Assembly (NCBI GenBank): GCA_018665625.1
Contig: JABJCF010000031.1
Location: 1-13,183, forward strand
Length of the DNA: 13,183 nt
Origin: Nitrospina sp.
Lineage (GTDB): Bacteria > Nitrospinota > Nitrospinia > Nitrospinales > VA-1
Direction: 5' to 3'
Part shown: positions 1 through 6,678 of the stretch, one piece after another
Layout of the letters: each line of letters opens with the position of its first letter
Position numbering within the stretch: position 1 is the stretch's first letter
Notes under the pieces: model-generated
Database searches by the model: none
What the model was told of the DNA's origin: nothing
The model's input: the letters and a program-made list of their open reading frames with translations, nothing else
Position numbers and translations under genes: made by a program

Positions 1-1055
1 ATTTGTTGGTAGAAAAACTGAACGCACGTATCCTGCTTTTTGGAGTGGCATCTGAAAGCAAGTCTGCTGCGGAAATGATTGGCTTAGTAAAGGAAAAAAG
101 TAGGGTTATTGATTTAACTGGGAAAACAGATATTCCGAAATTGACGGGATTATTGAATAGCTGTGATTATCTGGTTACAAATGACACTGGTACAATGCAT
201 TTAGCCGCAGCATTGAATACCAAAATTATTGGTTTATTTTTTGCTCATGCTCACCCTTTTGAGACGGCACCTTTTTCTTCTGGTCATCTGATTTTTCAAG
301 CTCGTATTTCTTGTGCTCCATGTAGTTACGGTGTTCATTGTAATAATATAGTTTGTGTGGAGAAAGTTTTACCTGCACATATTCTCAATTTTGTTGAAAG
401 TCATCTGGAGTATGGGCGTTGGGAAGTGCCAGGTGAATTAAAGAACACGGATGAGTTAAATATTTATGAAACCGTTTTATCTGCTCAAGGGATAGTAGGT
501 CTAAGACCAATACTCAAACATGCTCTTTCTTTAGATGATGTATTCCGTTTGGCTTATGCCGTTTTATGGCGTGAGACTTTGGATGTTGAAATTAAAACGG
601 ATATTGAGGTTATTCAGGAAAATTTACAAAATTTCAGTATTTCCGATTATGACAATCTTTTAGGCTCCCTGGCTGTGAAAGTAAAACTCCTTAAAGAACT
701 TGAAGCTTTAGGAAGTGAGGGCATACGGTTATGTGAAGGTCTTGTAAAAAATGCCTCGGGTATGCGAGCTTTGCCTGAAAAACTGGTGAGAATTGGGGAG
801 GGTATAGATAGGATTGATGAACAAATAGAGCTACTTGGTATGACTCACCCAGAAATAAAACCCATAACGGATATGTTTTGTAAAAGAAAAGAAAATCTTA
901 TCGGAAATGACATAAGTCTATTAGGGGTTGAAAGTAGGAAATGTTACTCGTTGTTGCAGAAAGAATCTAGAAGAATGGTTGAAATACTCTCAATTCATGA
1001 AGAGCAGTTCAATGTGTGTTTAAACTATAAGACACATAACTCCATTAGCGTTTGA
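1..1055 (+). CDS. Glycosyltransferase family 9 (heptosyltransferase-like), 5'-truncated, with long C-terminal extension
   Basis: The reading frame is open to the left edge (first full codon at position 3), so the N-terminal acceptor-binding domain lies outside the window. The visible part starts in the nucleotide-sugar-binding Rossmann domain. Numbering from the first codon, residues 59-79 carry the GT9 hallmark VTNDTGTMHLAAALNTK followed by IIGLF. A cysteine cluster, C104-x2-C-x5-C-x4-C118 (SCAPC...HC...C), is also common in GT9 enzymes. The family transfers heptose or related sugars from NDP-sugars to lipopolysaccharide core or other surface glycans on the cytoplasmic side of the inner membrane. 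After about residue 135 comes an unrecognised, mostly helical and charged extension of about 215 residues that ordinary heptosyltransferases lack. The stop is TGA at 1053-1055. The last 31 bp overlap the 3' end of the convergent PGK gene. The GT9 fold is well supported, but the sugar and acceptor cannot be told. Confidence 0.85.
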   Translation, partial: LLVEKLNARILLFGVASESKSAAEMIGLVKEKSRVIDLTGKTDIPKLTGLLNSCDYLVTNDTGTMHLAAALNTKIIGLFFAHAHPFETAPFSSGHLIFQARISCAPCSYGVHCNNIVCVEKVLPAHILNFVESHLEYGRWEVPGELKNTDELNIYETVLSAQGIVGLRPILKHALSLDDVFRLAYAVLWRETLDVEIKTDIEVIQENLQNFSISDYDNLLGSLAVKVKLLKELEALGSEGIRLCEGLVKNASGMRALPEKLVRIGEGIDRIDEQIELLGMTHPEIKPITDMFCKRKENLIGNDISLLGVESRKCYSLLQKESRRMVEILSIHEEQFNVCLNYKTHNSISV

Positions 1056-2584
1056 GTTCCTGGTAAGTAAGAGGCCATGTCCCCCTGGGCTTCCCCTTCG
1101 AGAAAACCTTGTAGAAACTCCAAAGATGCACCGCCACCTGTAGAAACAAAAAAGTTGCTGGCAAAGTAATTCCATAATTGGTAGGAGTCATTTTCCAGAA
1201 AATCAATGGATATTTGGTTTCTATTGACCGTGGCAGGGATAATTTTGCCAATTTGTCTTTTAATCATTTTCTTTAATTCGCTGCCACCGATTTTATTAAG
1301 AATGGCTGCTGAATCACCTCCACCAATAACCACCGAAAGGTTGGGATTGAGTAAAGCGCTTTTGAATAAAAGTTTAGCCAGCTCAAGAGAGCCTTCTGCA
1401 TAACTAGCACATAATGGGTGATCGTAAGCACCTAAGGGGCCATTCCAAAAAACATTTTCGATCCCTTTCATTTTTTCTTCGAATTGGATCATTGTTTTTT
1501 CGCCGAGGTCTAATTGAAGTTCCTTGGTGAAGTCAGGCGATATTTTATTTTCAAACGAAGTGCTCTTGAAATCTGAAACAACTTTGTAGTCTTCGGGTAA
1601 TATTATTGAAACCTTTTTCTCTTCCGCGAGGTCAATTATTTTTTCTGCCAAGTTGACATCATTTAAAAATTCTTGGTTTTCGTTTTTGTCAGTGCTGGAT
1701 AATTTACCTGGGATGGTATCAATGCTAAATGGTTTAAGTAATTCCTTTTGTTGGTAAGCCATCAGGAAGGAATTAGCCATTTTGCCTCCAATAAAAATAC
1801 CTTGCACACCCGTTTTTACAAACTGTTGCAGTATTTTTATTTTGTCTGTAATTTTTGCTCCACCAGCTATAACCATGGTTTTTTTTGGATTGGCCAAAAC
1901 TTTACCTGCAAAAGCACCTAAACGATTAACTTCTTCATAGAGCAATACGCCAGAGACTACTTGCTTGCCATTAGCCCGCATTATTTGCGGTAATAGTTTT
2001 ATGCTTTTAGTTACTCTATGGCTGCATCCAAAAGCACAATTTATATATACATCGGCAATGTCAGCTAGTTTTTCAATAAACTCTTTTCTATAAAGATCGG
2101 TGTTTTTGGGGTCGAGAAGATAACGTAAGTTGGGTAGAAACTTGATGCCTCCCGGTGGCAACCTCTTGTGCGATACAATCTCCAGAGAATGCTTCATGTG
2201 TGAATCAATGGTCTCGGGAGGGAAAATGGTGTAGGTGTCACCGTAAACTCTACGTATTAAAGTGTCGAAATGGGAACACACAAACTGAATATTAAAAACT
2301 CCGTCCCAACCTGAATGGTCTTTTTTCTTGTGGGGTCGACCTAAATGGGAACCTATAACAATTCGGCAATCCCCTTCAGTAAGCTCGTGTATTTTTTTGA
2401 ATGTTAAATCTAGAAAACGTCGGATGCGAGTATCATCAGCGACTCTGTACAAACCTTTTGCTGTACTTCGGAGGGGAACATTGAAATCACATCGAATGAA
2501 TATTGTTTTTCCACGGAGATCAGCTGGTTTGAGTTGGGCTAGTTGCGCCATACCAATCATATTGGAGTTTTCAGTACTTCCCAT
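1025..2584 (-). CDS. pgk: Phosphoglycerate kinase homologue, elongated and divergent
   Basis: PGK moves a phosphate between 1,3-bisphosphoglycerate and ADP in cytosolic glycolysis or the Calvin cycle. Most motifs are present (numbered from the ATG at 2584): RCDFNVP 31-37, R53 in DDTRIR, SHLGRP 79-84, R154 in NLRY, R190 in the FGCSHR segment, GGAKITDK with K244 and K248, NGPLGAYD 381-388, GGGDSAA 421-427 and STGGGAS 481-487. The substrate-binding arginines and hinge lysines therefore look intact. Departures are clear. The usual NDAFG reads NCAFG. The ATP-ribose Glu after NGPxG is Asp388. About 57 residues separate the GGGD Asp from STGGG, where roughly 23 are usual, and the C-terminal tail is also longer. 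At 519 residues it exceeds the usual 390-415. A GTG nine bases upstream is open too, but the AAAGGG ribosome site favours the ATG. It is probably an active PGK, but a paralogue with changed activity is possible. Confidence 0.88.
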   Translation of the reverse strand: MGSTENSNMIGMAQLAQLKPADLRGKTIFIRCDFNVPLRSTAKGLYRVADDTRIRRFLDLTFKKIHELTEGDCRIVIGSHLGRPHKKKDHSGWDGVFNIQFVCSHFDTLIRRVYGDTYTIFPPETIDSHMKHSLEIVSHKRLPPGGIKFLPNLRYLLDPKNTDLYRKEFIEKLADIADVYINCAFGCSHRVTKSIKLLPQIMRANGKQVVSGVLLYEEVNRLGAFAGKVLANPKKTMVIAGGAKITDKIKILQQFVKTGVQGIFIGGKMANSFLMAYQQKELLKPFSIDTIPGKLSSTDKNENQEFLNDVNLAEKIIDLAEEKKVSIILPEDYKVVSDFKSTSFENKISPDFTKELQLDLGEKTMIQFEEKMKGIENVFWNGPLGAYDHPLCASYAEGSLELAKLLFKSALLNPNLSVVIGGGDSAAILNKIGGSELKKMIKRQIGKIIPATVNRNQISIDFLENDSYQLWNYFASNFFVSTGGGASLEFLQGFLEGEAQGDMASYLPGTQTLMELCVL

Positions 2585-2592
2585 TATTAGCA

Positions 2593-2598
2593 CCCTTT
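2593..2598 (-). promoter_or_regulatory. Ribosome binding site that fixes the pgk start
   Basis: On the minus strand AAAGGG occupies this interval and ends eight bases before the ATG at 2584-2582, which is normal Shine-Dalgarno spacing. The alternative GTG at 2593-2591 overlaps the site itself and so is unlikely to be the start. Confidence 0.6.
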
Positions 2599-2694
2599 AT
2601 TTACAATAAAAACAAGAGGATAGATCGATCAGCAACGTTTATCCGAGCGTTACTTTTAATTAATGTCGATAATCCTTTATTAACCGAATAAAGT

Positions 2695-2723
2695 TTCACT
2701 ATAATTGTTTAGAGTGGTATGAT
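2695..2723 (+). promoter_or_regulatory. Candidate distal sigma-70-type promoter upstream of RNase E/G
   Basis: TTCACT (2695-2700, 4 of 6 matches to TTGACA) is followed after 17 bp by TATGAT (2718-2723, 5 of 6 matches to TATAAT), with an extended -10 TGG directly before it. If used, it would give a leader of about 340 nt that includes the inverted repeats at 2948-3039. This rests on consensus matching alone in AT-rich DNA. Confidence 0.35.
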
Positions 2724-2947
2724 GCAAACCGTATTTAGTATTATTAAGCAGCTTTAAACATATTTATTAAGCTTTGAGTAATCAGGCTTTTTTATATAAA
2801 ATTTTTTCTAAACATTAATATTTTTGAGTGAACAAAAATTATTACCTATACTTTTTTAAGGCTTTCAAACTGAAAGTTAACCAAACTAAAACCTTCTTCT
2901 TTCCTTACCTCAGACCATCTATTATGGTTCCGGCCAACAAGGTCAAT

Positions 2948-3039
2948 CAGAAATCTCCATAACCTATTGAATTATAAAGCTTCATGTTATAATTGGCAAG
3001 CTTTAGAAATTCCAATCATTGCTAAATTCGAGATTTCTG
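2948..3039 (+). promoter_or_regulatory. Nested inverted repeats in the RNase E/G upstream region
   Basis: Three perfect dyads share almost the same centre. CAGAAATCTC (2948-2957) pairs with GAGATTTCTG (3030-3039). TAAAGCTT (2975-2982) pairs with AAGCTTTA (2998-3005) and is lengthened by GAATT (2969-2973) with AATTC (3008-3012) across a small internal loop. AATTATAA (2970-2977) pairs with TTATAATT (2987-2994) and would compete with the second. If transcribed from the distal promoter, this could be an autoregulatory leader, as E. coli rne mRNA has. If not transcribed, it could be an operator around the -10 box. The repeats are read directly from the sequence. The role is inferred. Confidence 0.5.
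2967..2993 (+). promoter_or_regulatory. Candidate proximal promoter of the RNase E/G gene
   Basis: There is a perfect TATAAT at 2988-2993 with an extended -10 dinucleotide (TGT at 2985-2987). A weak -35-like TTGAAT lies at 2967-2972, with a short 15-bp spacer. Transcription would start near 3000 and leave a leader of roughly 75 nt. The -10 lies inside overlapping palindromes, so access could be regulated. Confidence 0.5.
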
Positions 3040-3073
3040 TGGAAAAGCGAAAGAAAGAAACAGGAAATTACCT

Positions 3074-5002
3074 ATGAAAAAAACTAAAAGTGCAAAAAAA
3101 GTAATGCTGATTAATGCTCAGCATCCAGAAGAATGTCGTGCAGTTATTTTGAACAATAATGTTATCGACGATTACATTGTCGAACATTCCTCTCGTGAAC
3201 AAATTAAAGGGAATGTTTACCTGGGCGTTATTAATCGAGTTGAGCCTTCCATCGAAGCGGCTTTTGTTGATTTTGGGAACAAAAAATTTGGGTTTTTGCC
3301 TTTTAAGGATGTGTTGAAAGAATCTTATGTTCATACCGGCGAAAAAAAGGCGAAAATAAGAATTCAAGATGTATTGATGAGAGGTCAAAAAATCCTTGTT
3401 CAAGTGGCGAAGGAAAGTCGTGATGCAAAGGGTCCATCATTAAATAACGCGCTTAGTATTCCTGGCCGATTCCTAGTATTGATGCAGGGGCAGGGAAGTG
3501 CGGTATCACGAAAAATTGAAGATGAATCGGAAAGAAAGAAGCTAAAGGATATTGTTGCTGATTTTAATCTTCCGGACAATCTTGGATTGATCATTCGTAC
3601 TGCAGGTGTTGGAAGAAATAAAATTGAGTTACAAAAAGATCTGCAAATGCTTATTAAAGTTTGGGAGAAAATCCAAAGTTCCCTAGAAGATGACTCTACA
3701 GCAGCTCCTTATTTAATTTATCAGGAGCCTGACTTGGTCGTGAGGACAGTTAGAGACCATTATTCTAGCGATACTTCACAGATCATTGTTGACAATAGTG
3801 ACGCTTATAAAGCGTTGAAGGATTTTGCAAGATTGGTCATGCCAAGAAGTAGAAATTTGGTGAAATTTTATAATGAGACCCGACCCCTATTTTCGGAATA
3901 TAAAGTAGAAGAACAAATTGAGTCTATCTATGAGAGGAAAGTCTTATTACCTGCTGGTGGCTCTATTGTTATCGATATTGGTGAGGCAATGGCCTCCATT
4001 GATGTGAACTCAGGAAAAACCAAAGGTGGACTGGATTTAGAAGAAACAGCCGTAAATACTAATTTGGAAGCGGCAAAAGAAATTGCAAGACAACTTCGCT
4101 TAAGAGATCTAGGGGGCTTGGTTGTAATAGATTTTATTGATATGTATCAGAAAAAGAACAAAGCCGCTGTGGAAAAGGAACTCAAGTTATCCTGCAAAAC
4201 GGATAAGGCAAGGATTAATCTTTCCAGGATTTCGAAATTTGGCCTACTGGAAATGTCCCGTCAGAGAATCTCGCCTCCTGTTAAAGAAGGGATTTTTGAT
4301 GAATGTAGTAGTTGTAGGGGGTCGGGTCATGTTCGATCGACAAATTCAATAGTTTTGCTGGTATTTAGAAAAATTCAGGAATTAATAGCAAAAGGCCGGG
4401 TCAAGGTCATTGGTTTAGAAATTTCTTCTGAAATTGCCACCTATCTCTTAAATTCGAAAATGGACGTGATTTTTGAACTGAAAGAAAAATATCAAATAGA
4501 CCTTAAATTTACCAGTAAACCTAGTTTATCCTTTGAAGATTTTAAATTTGAAATTTTAGAGAGGAAAGAAGAGGAACCAGAAGCCGAATCTAAAATAGCA
4601 GAAAAAAGTTATGAAAAGGCCCATTCAAAGAGTGAGTCAGGAGAGGTTCAAAAAGAAGCAAGCTCAGAAGAAACACCAAAGGCGGAATCTGAAGCTAATT
4701 CGACACAGACCAAGCGTAGATATTCAAAAAGAAAGCCTTCACCCAGAAGAGGGCAAACGCGCGGAAGAGGAAGAAGACCTTATAATCCGAGAAAAAAACC
4801 TGAAAACGAAACACCTGCCATTGCAGGTGAAGCGCAAACGAGTACGGTTGATCCTATAAAAACGGATGAGAAAAATTTCAATACATTACCAGATAAGGTA
4901 GAAGCACCTATTATACCGTTGCCGGCCCCTTTTGTAAGATCGGAAACAACAGAAAGCGAGACATCAGGTTCTGCCCCGGATGGAAATGTGAGTGAAGGAT
5001 AG
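3074..5002 (+). CDS. Ribonuclease E/G family endoribonuclease
   Basis: This is a 642-residue member of the RNase E/G family, the 5'-end-sensing endonucleases that process rRNA and start mRNA decay. An S1 RNA-binding domain covers about residues 38-125 (GNVYLGVINRVEPSIEAAFV, then DFGNKKFGFLP). The 5'-monophosphate sensor pocket is kept as R175-T176 in IIRTAGVG. The metal-binding catalytic aspartates are D310 (IDVNSG) and D353 (VIDFIDM), 43 residues apart as in E. coli RNase E. The zinc-link CxxC is C411-C414 (CSSCRGSG). From about residue 500 the tail becomes disordered: first Glu/Lys/Ser-rich, then an Arg-rich patch at 547-575 (KRRYSKRK, RGRGRRPYNPRKK) and a Pro-containing end. The total length lies between RNase G (about 490) and E. 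coli RNase E (about 1060), so it could be called rng or a short rne. AGGA eight bases upstream supports the ATG. It stops five bases from the convergent SUMF1 gene. Confidence 0.95.
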   Translation: MKKTKSAKKVMLINAQHPEECRAVILNNNVIDDYIVEHSSREQIKGNVYLGVINRVEPSIEAAFVDFGNKKFGFLPFKDVLKESYVHTGEKKAKIRIQDVLMRGQKILVQVAKESRDAKGPSLNNALSIPGRFLVLMQGQGSAVSRKIEDESERKKLKDIVADFNLPDNLGLIIRTAGVGRNKIELQKDLQMLIKVWEKIQSSLEDDSTAAPYLIYQEPDLVVRTVRDHYSSDTSQIIVDNSDAYKALKDFARLVMPRSRNLVKFYNETRPLFSEYKVEEQIESIYERKVLLPAGGSIVIDIGEAMASIDVNSGKTKGGLDLEETAVNTNLEAAKEIARQLRLRDLGGLVVIDFIDMYQKKNKAAVEKELKLSCKTDKARINLSRISKFGLLEMSRQRISPPVKEGIFDECSSCRGSGHVRSTNSIVLLVFRKIQELIAKGRVKVIGLEISSEIATYLLNSKMDVIFELKEKYQIDLKFTSKPSLSFEDFKFEILERKEEEPEAESKIAEKSYEKAHSKSESGEVQKEASSEETPKAESEANSTQTKRRYSKRKPSPRRGQTRGRGRRPYNPRKKPENETPAIAGEAQTSTVDPIKTDEKNFNTLPDKVEAPIIPLPAPFVRSETTESETSGSAPDGNVSEG

Positions 5003-5007
5003 CCGAT

Positions 5008-5739
5008 TCATCCAGAAATGGCACATCGGAAGCCAGTATCCCAGAACCTTGTGTCGGGTGGGGATATGTTTCTATAGGGAACCATTGCAAATTCTTTCAT
5101 AAAGCCATGCTCTCTTTTGGAAAATGAACCTCCGCGAGTTACCTTGAATTTTTTTCCAAAGTTGGCATCCTTGTGCAGTGAACCAGGGTAAGGCTGATAC
5201 CAACTGCTGGTCCATTCAGAAACATTTCCATTCATTCCCCAAACCCCATACTTACTTTTATCCTGATTTTTTTCAGTAGTAGAGATCACTTTTTTTGAGA
5301 AGTTGGCGTATTCCTTGTTAAATTCATTACCCCAAACGAACAGGCGACTGTCTGACCCTCTGGCGGCTTTTTCCCACTCATATTCTGTCGGCAATCTCTT
5401 ACCAATCGCCTGGCAGTAGGAGTCTGCCTCAAACCAACTGACTCCACGTACAGGCTCGTTGATGACTTGGGTTGAATATTTTGCCAAGGGTTTGAATTTT
5501 ATAAAATCTTCATAAGTGGTTTCGTATCGATCTATATAGAAAGTTTTTAGGTGAAAGGTTTGTTTGGGTTGTGCATTGAGCCCTGCAGTCTTATCAGACA
5601 TGAATGGAATTAGAGAGGATGATGGATCAAACCCCAGAGTGAATTCTCCCGCTGGTATTTCAACCATTTCTATGCGCTTTTTTTCATTGCAGGACAATAA
5701 AATTACGGCAATAAATAGAATGTAAAGATGTTTAATCAA
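5008..5739 (-). CDS. SUMF1/FGE-fold lipoprotein, probably non-catalytic
   Basis: This 243-residue protein has an N-terminal hydrophobic segment ending in a lipobox (ILLSC, lipid-bearing C17), so it is probably membrane-anchored and exported. The rest is a formylglycine-generating-enzyme (SUMF1) domain: EIPAGEFTLG at 27-36, a VSW motif at 100-102, RLPTEYEWEKAARG at 115-128, GNVSEW at 171-176, RGGSF at 202-206 and GFRCA at 236-240. True sulfatase-activating FGEs carry two active-site cysteines between RGGS and GFRC. Here that stretch has none, so formylglycine formation is unlikely. C109 and C239 are the only others visible, apart from the lipobox. The start is TTG at 5739, overlapping the TGA of the upstream HmuY-like gene by 4 bp (minus-strand TTGA). 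No ATG fits the signal peptide, so translational coupling is likely. SUMF1 folds without the cysteines are often binding or structural modules. The ligand here is unknown. Confidence 0.85.
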   Translation of the reverse strand: MIKHLYILFIAVILLSCNEKKRIEMVEIPAGEFTLGFDPSSSLIPFMSDKTAGLNAQPKQTFHLKTFYIDRYETTYEDFIKFKPLAKYSTQVINEPVRGVSWFEADSYCQAIGKRLPTEYEWEKAARGSDSRLFVWGNEFNKEYANFSKKVISTTEKNQDKSKYGVWGMNGNVSEWTSSWYQPYPGSLHKDANFGKKFKVTRGGSFSKREHGFMKEFAMVPYRNISPPDTRFWDTGFRCAISG

Positions 5740-6461
5740 TGAATATCTGTAGAGGAACCCATATTTCGAGCAAGTCTGGAATCAGAAGTATTAAAGGGGA
5801 ATTGATCGCTTCCATTTTCTGCCAGGACATACTCCACTGTCAAGCAAGCTGCCTGTTGTCTTGAACACATTTGTGTTCTGCAGTCTTGATCTTTTTTTCC
5901 GCAGTAATAATTTAATATCCGCATTTTCATAAATCCTTCATCCCCAAGTTTAACAATATAAACGTTTTTTTTGGATTCAATATTATGGGTTCGGGTGCGA
6001 TAGTTGTACCAGCCTGAAAATTCTTTGTTTATTAAACTTCCAAAAGAAATTTTATCCTCTATATACCCATTTTTAGGGGCATTTTTGACTTCTTCAAAAT
6101 CCACAGGGCCAAGATTAAGGACTCCTGTTTTTCCTTGTGGATTTGTTGCACCCCCATTGGCAATAATTTTTGTTCGACTGAAACCCAGATCCCATTCTAT
6201 ATTTTGAAAGGTTTGTTTTTCAGCTTCTCCCTCTGCAACTAAATGAGTTTTGCCTGACGAAAAATCTACTAGCATCCAAGAATCTTTGTCTTTTGCGTTA
6301 ACTTGAATTACAGGATTTTGCGTACTGATCTTCTTCAATGTTTTTGGGGGTAGGGGGACGGTTTCAAATTCCTCAATGTTATCGATCATATAATTTAATG
6401 CAGTATGAAAAATTAAGGTCGCCCCTAATAACATCAGGAATATTTTTGGAGTAGCATTCAT
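5736..6461 (-). CDS. HmuY-like membrane-anchored periplasmic protein
   Basis: This 241-residue protein has one N-terminal hydrophobic segment (about residues 6-26) without a lipobox, so it is a signal anchor or signal peptide. The body resembles the HmuY family: a Trp-containing first strand (SWMLVDFSSGKTH, 61-73), IEWDLGFSRTKIIANGGATN at 88-107, VDFEEVKNAP at 120-129 and the strand YIVKLGDEGFMKMRILNYY at 168-186. Porphyromonas HmuY is a heme-binding outer-surface lipoprotein that feeds a TonB receptor. Homologues occur widely and often without proven heme binding. An insertion between the last two strands holds four cysteines (C187-x6-C194-x4-C199-x6-C206), which could make two disulfides or bind metal. 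It is the first gene of a two-gene operon with the SUMF1 lipoprotein. No Shine-Dalgarno site is clear before the ATG at 6461. The family call is by motif memory, and heme binding here is unproven. Confidence 0.65.
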   Translation of the reverse strand: MNATPKIFLMLLGATLIFHTALNYMIDNIEEFETVPLPPKTLKKISTQNPVIQVNAKDKDSWMLVDFSSGKTHLVAEGEAEKQTFQNIEWDLGFSRTKIIANGGATNPQGKTGVLNLGPVDFEEVKNAPKNGYIEDKISFGSLINKEFSGWYNYRTRTHNIESKKNVYIVKLGDEGFMKMRILNYYCGKKDQDCRTQMCSRQQAACLTVEYVLAENGSDQFPFNTSDSRLARNMGSSTDIH

Positions 6462-6678
6462 AAAATACAGTTTAACACAGCCGGATTATTTTGACGGGAC
6501 GCTCATCTTAAGTTTAGATAAATCCTGGGAAAAATTAAGGGGATCGCTAAACAGTGACTTATCAAGTGTAAAGAAAAAATGACCTAAATATCAATAAGTT
6601 GTAAAAAGCTTTTCTTTTCACAGTGTTTAATTTAATGTATATTTAAATGGTATCTGTTTAAAAAACTTCGAATAAATC
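6462..6678. promoter_or_regulatory. Divergent promoter region with an interrupted palindrome
   Basis: These 217 bp separate the leftward HmuY-like operon from the rightward gene at 6679 and must serve both. GTGTAAAGAAAA (6566-6577) is the reverse complement of TTTTCTTTTCAC (6610-6621) with one mismatch. AAAAGCTTTT (6604-6613) is palindromic, and ACAGTG occurs at 6551 and 6620. TTCACA (6617-6622) with TATATT (6638-6643) is a possible rightward promoter, though its 15-bp spacer is short. No firm promoter is visible on the minus strand. Confidence 0.35.

Larger units (their letters stand above)
2585..3073. other. 489-bp intergenic region between divergent pgk and the RNase E/G gene
   Basis: No convincing ORF, tRNA or other RNA gene is visible. 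The left half is AT-rich and should contain the pgk promoter, but no clear minus-strand -35/-10 pair stands out. It holds a small 7-bp dyad (CTTTATT 2675-2681, AATAAAG 2687-2693) and a candidate rightward promoter at 2695-2723. The right part, 2948-3039, is dense with inverted repeats around a strong -10 box and is described separately. The only short reading frame noticed is 12 codons at 2924-2962, and it lacks a ribosome site. Confidence 0.7.

Noticed and set aside
1206..1403. Plus-strand ORF inside pgk
   Set aside because: It is antisense to the conserved PGK C-terminal motifs and shows no recognisable protein features.
2675..2693. 7-bp dyad CTTTATT/AATAAAG as a terminator
   Set aside because: The stem is A/T-rich and no gene on either strand ends nearby.
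2924..2962. 12-codon reading frame in the RNase E/G leader (possible leader peptide)
   Set aside because: There is no ribosome binding site and no regulatory codon pattern, and such a short frame is expected by chance.
4611..4859. 82-codon ORF inside the RNase E/G tail
   Set aside because: It is a shifted frame through a Lys/Glu-rich repetitive coding stretch, and the continuous RNase frame explains it.
4990..5020. Possible bidirectional terminator between RNase E/G and the SUMF1 lipoprotein
   Set aside because: Only a 4-bp GGAT/ATCC dyad is present, without a T-run on either strand.
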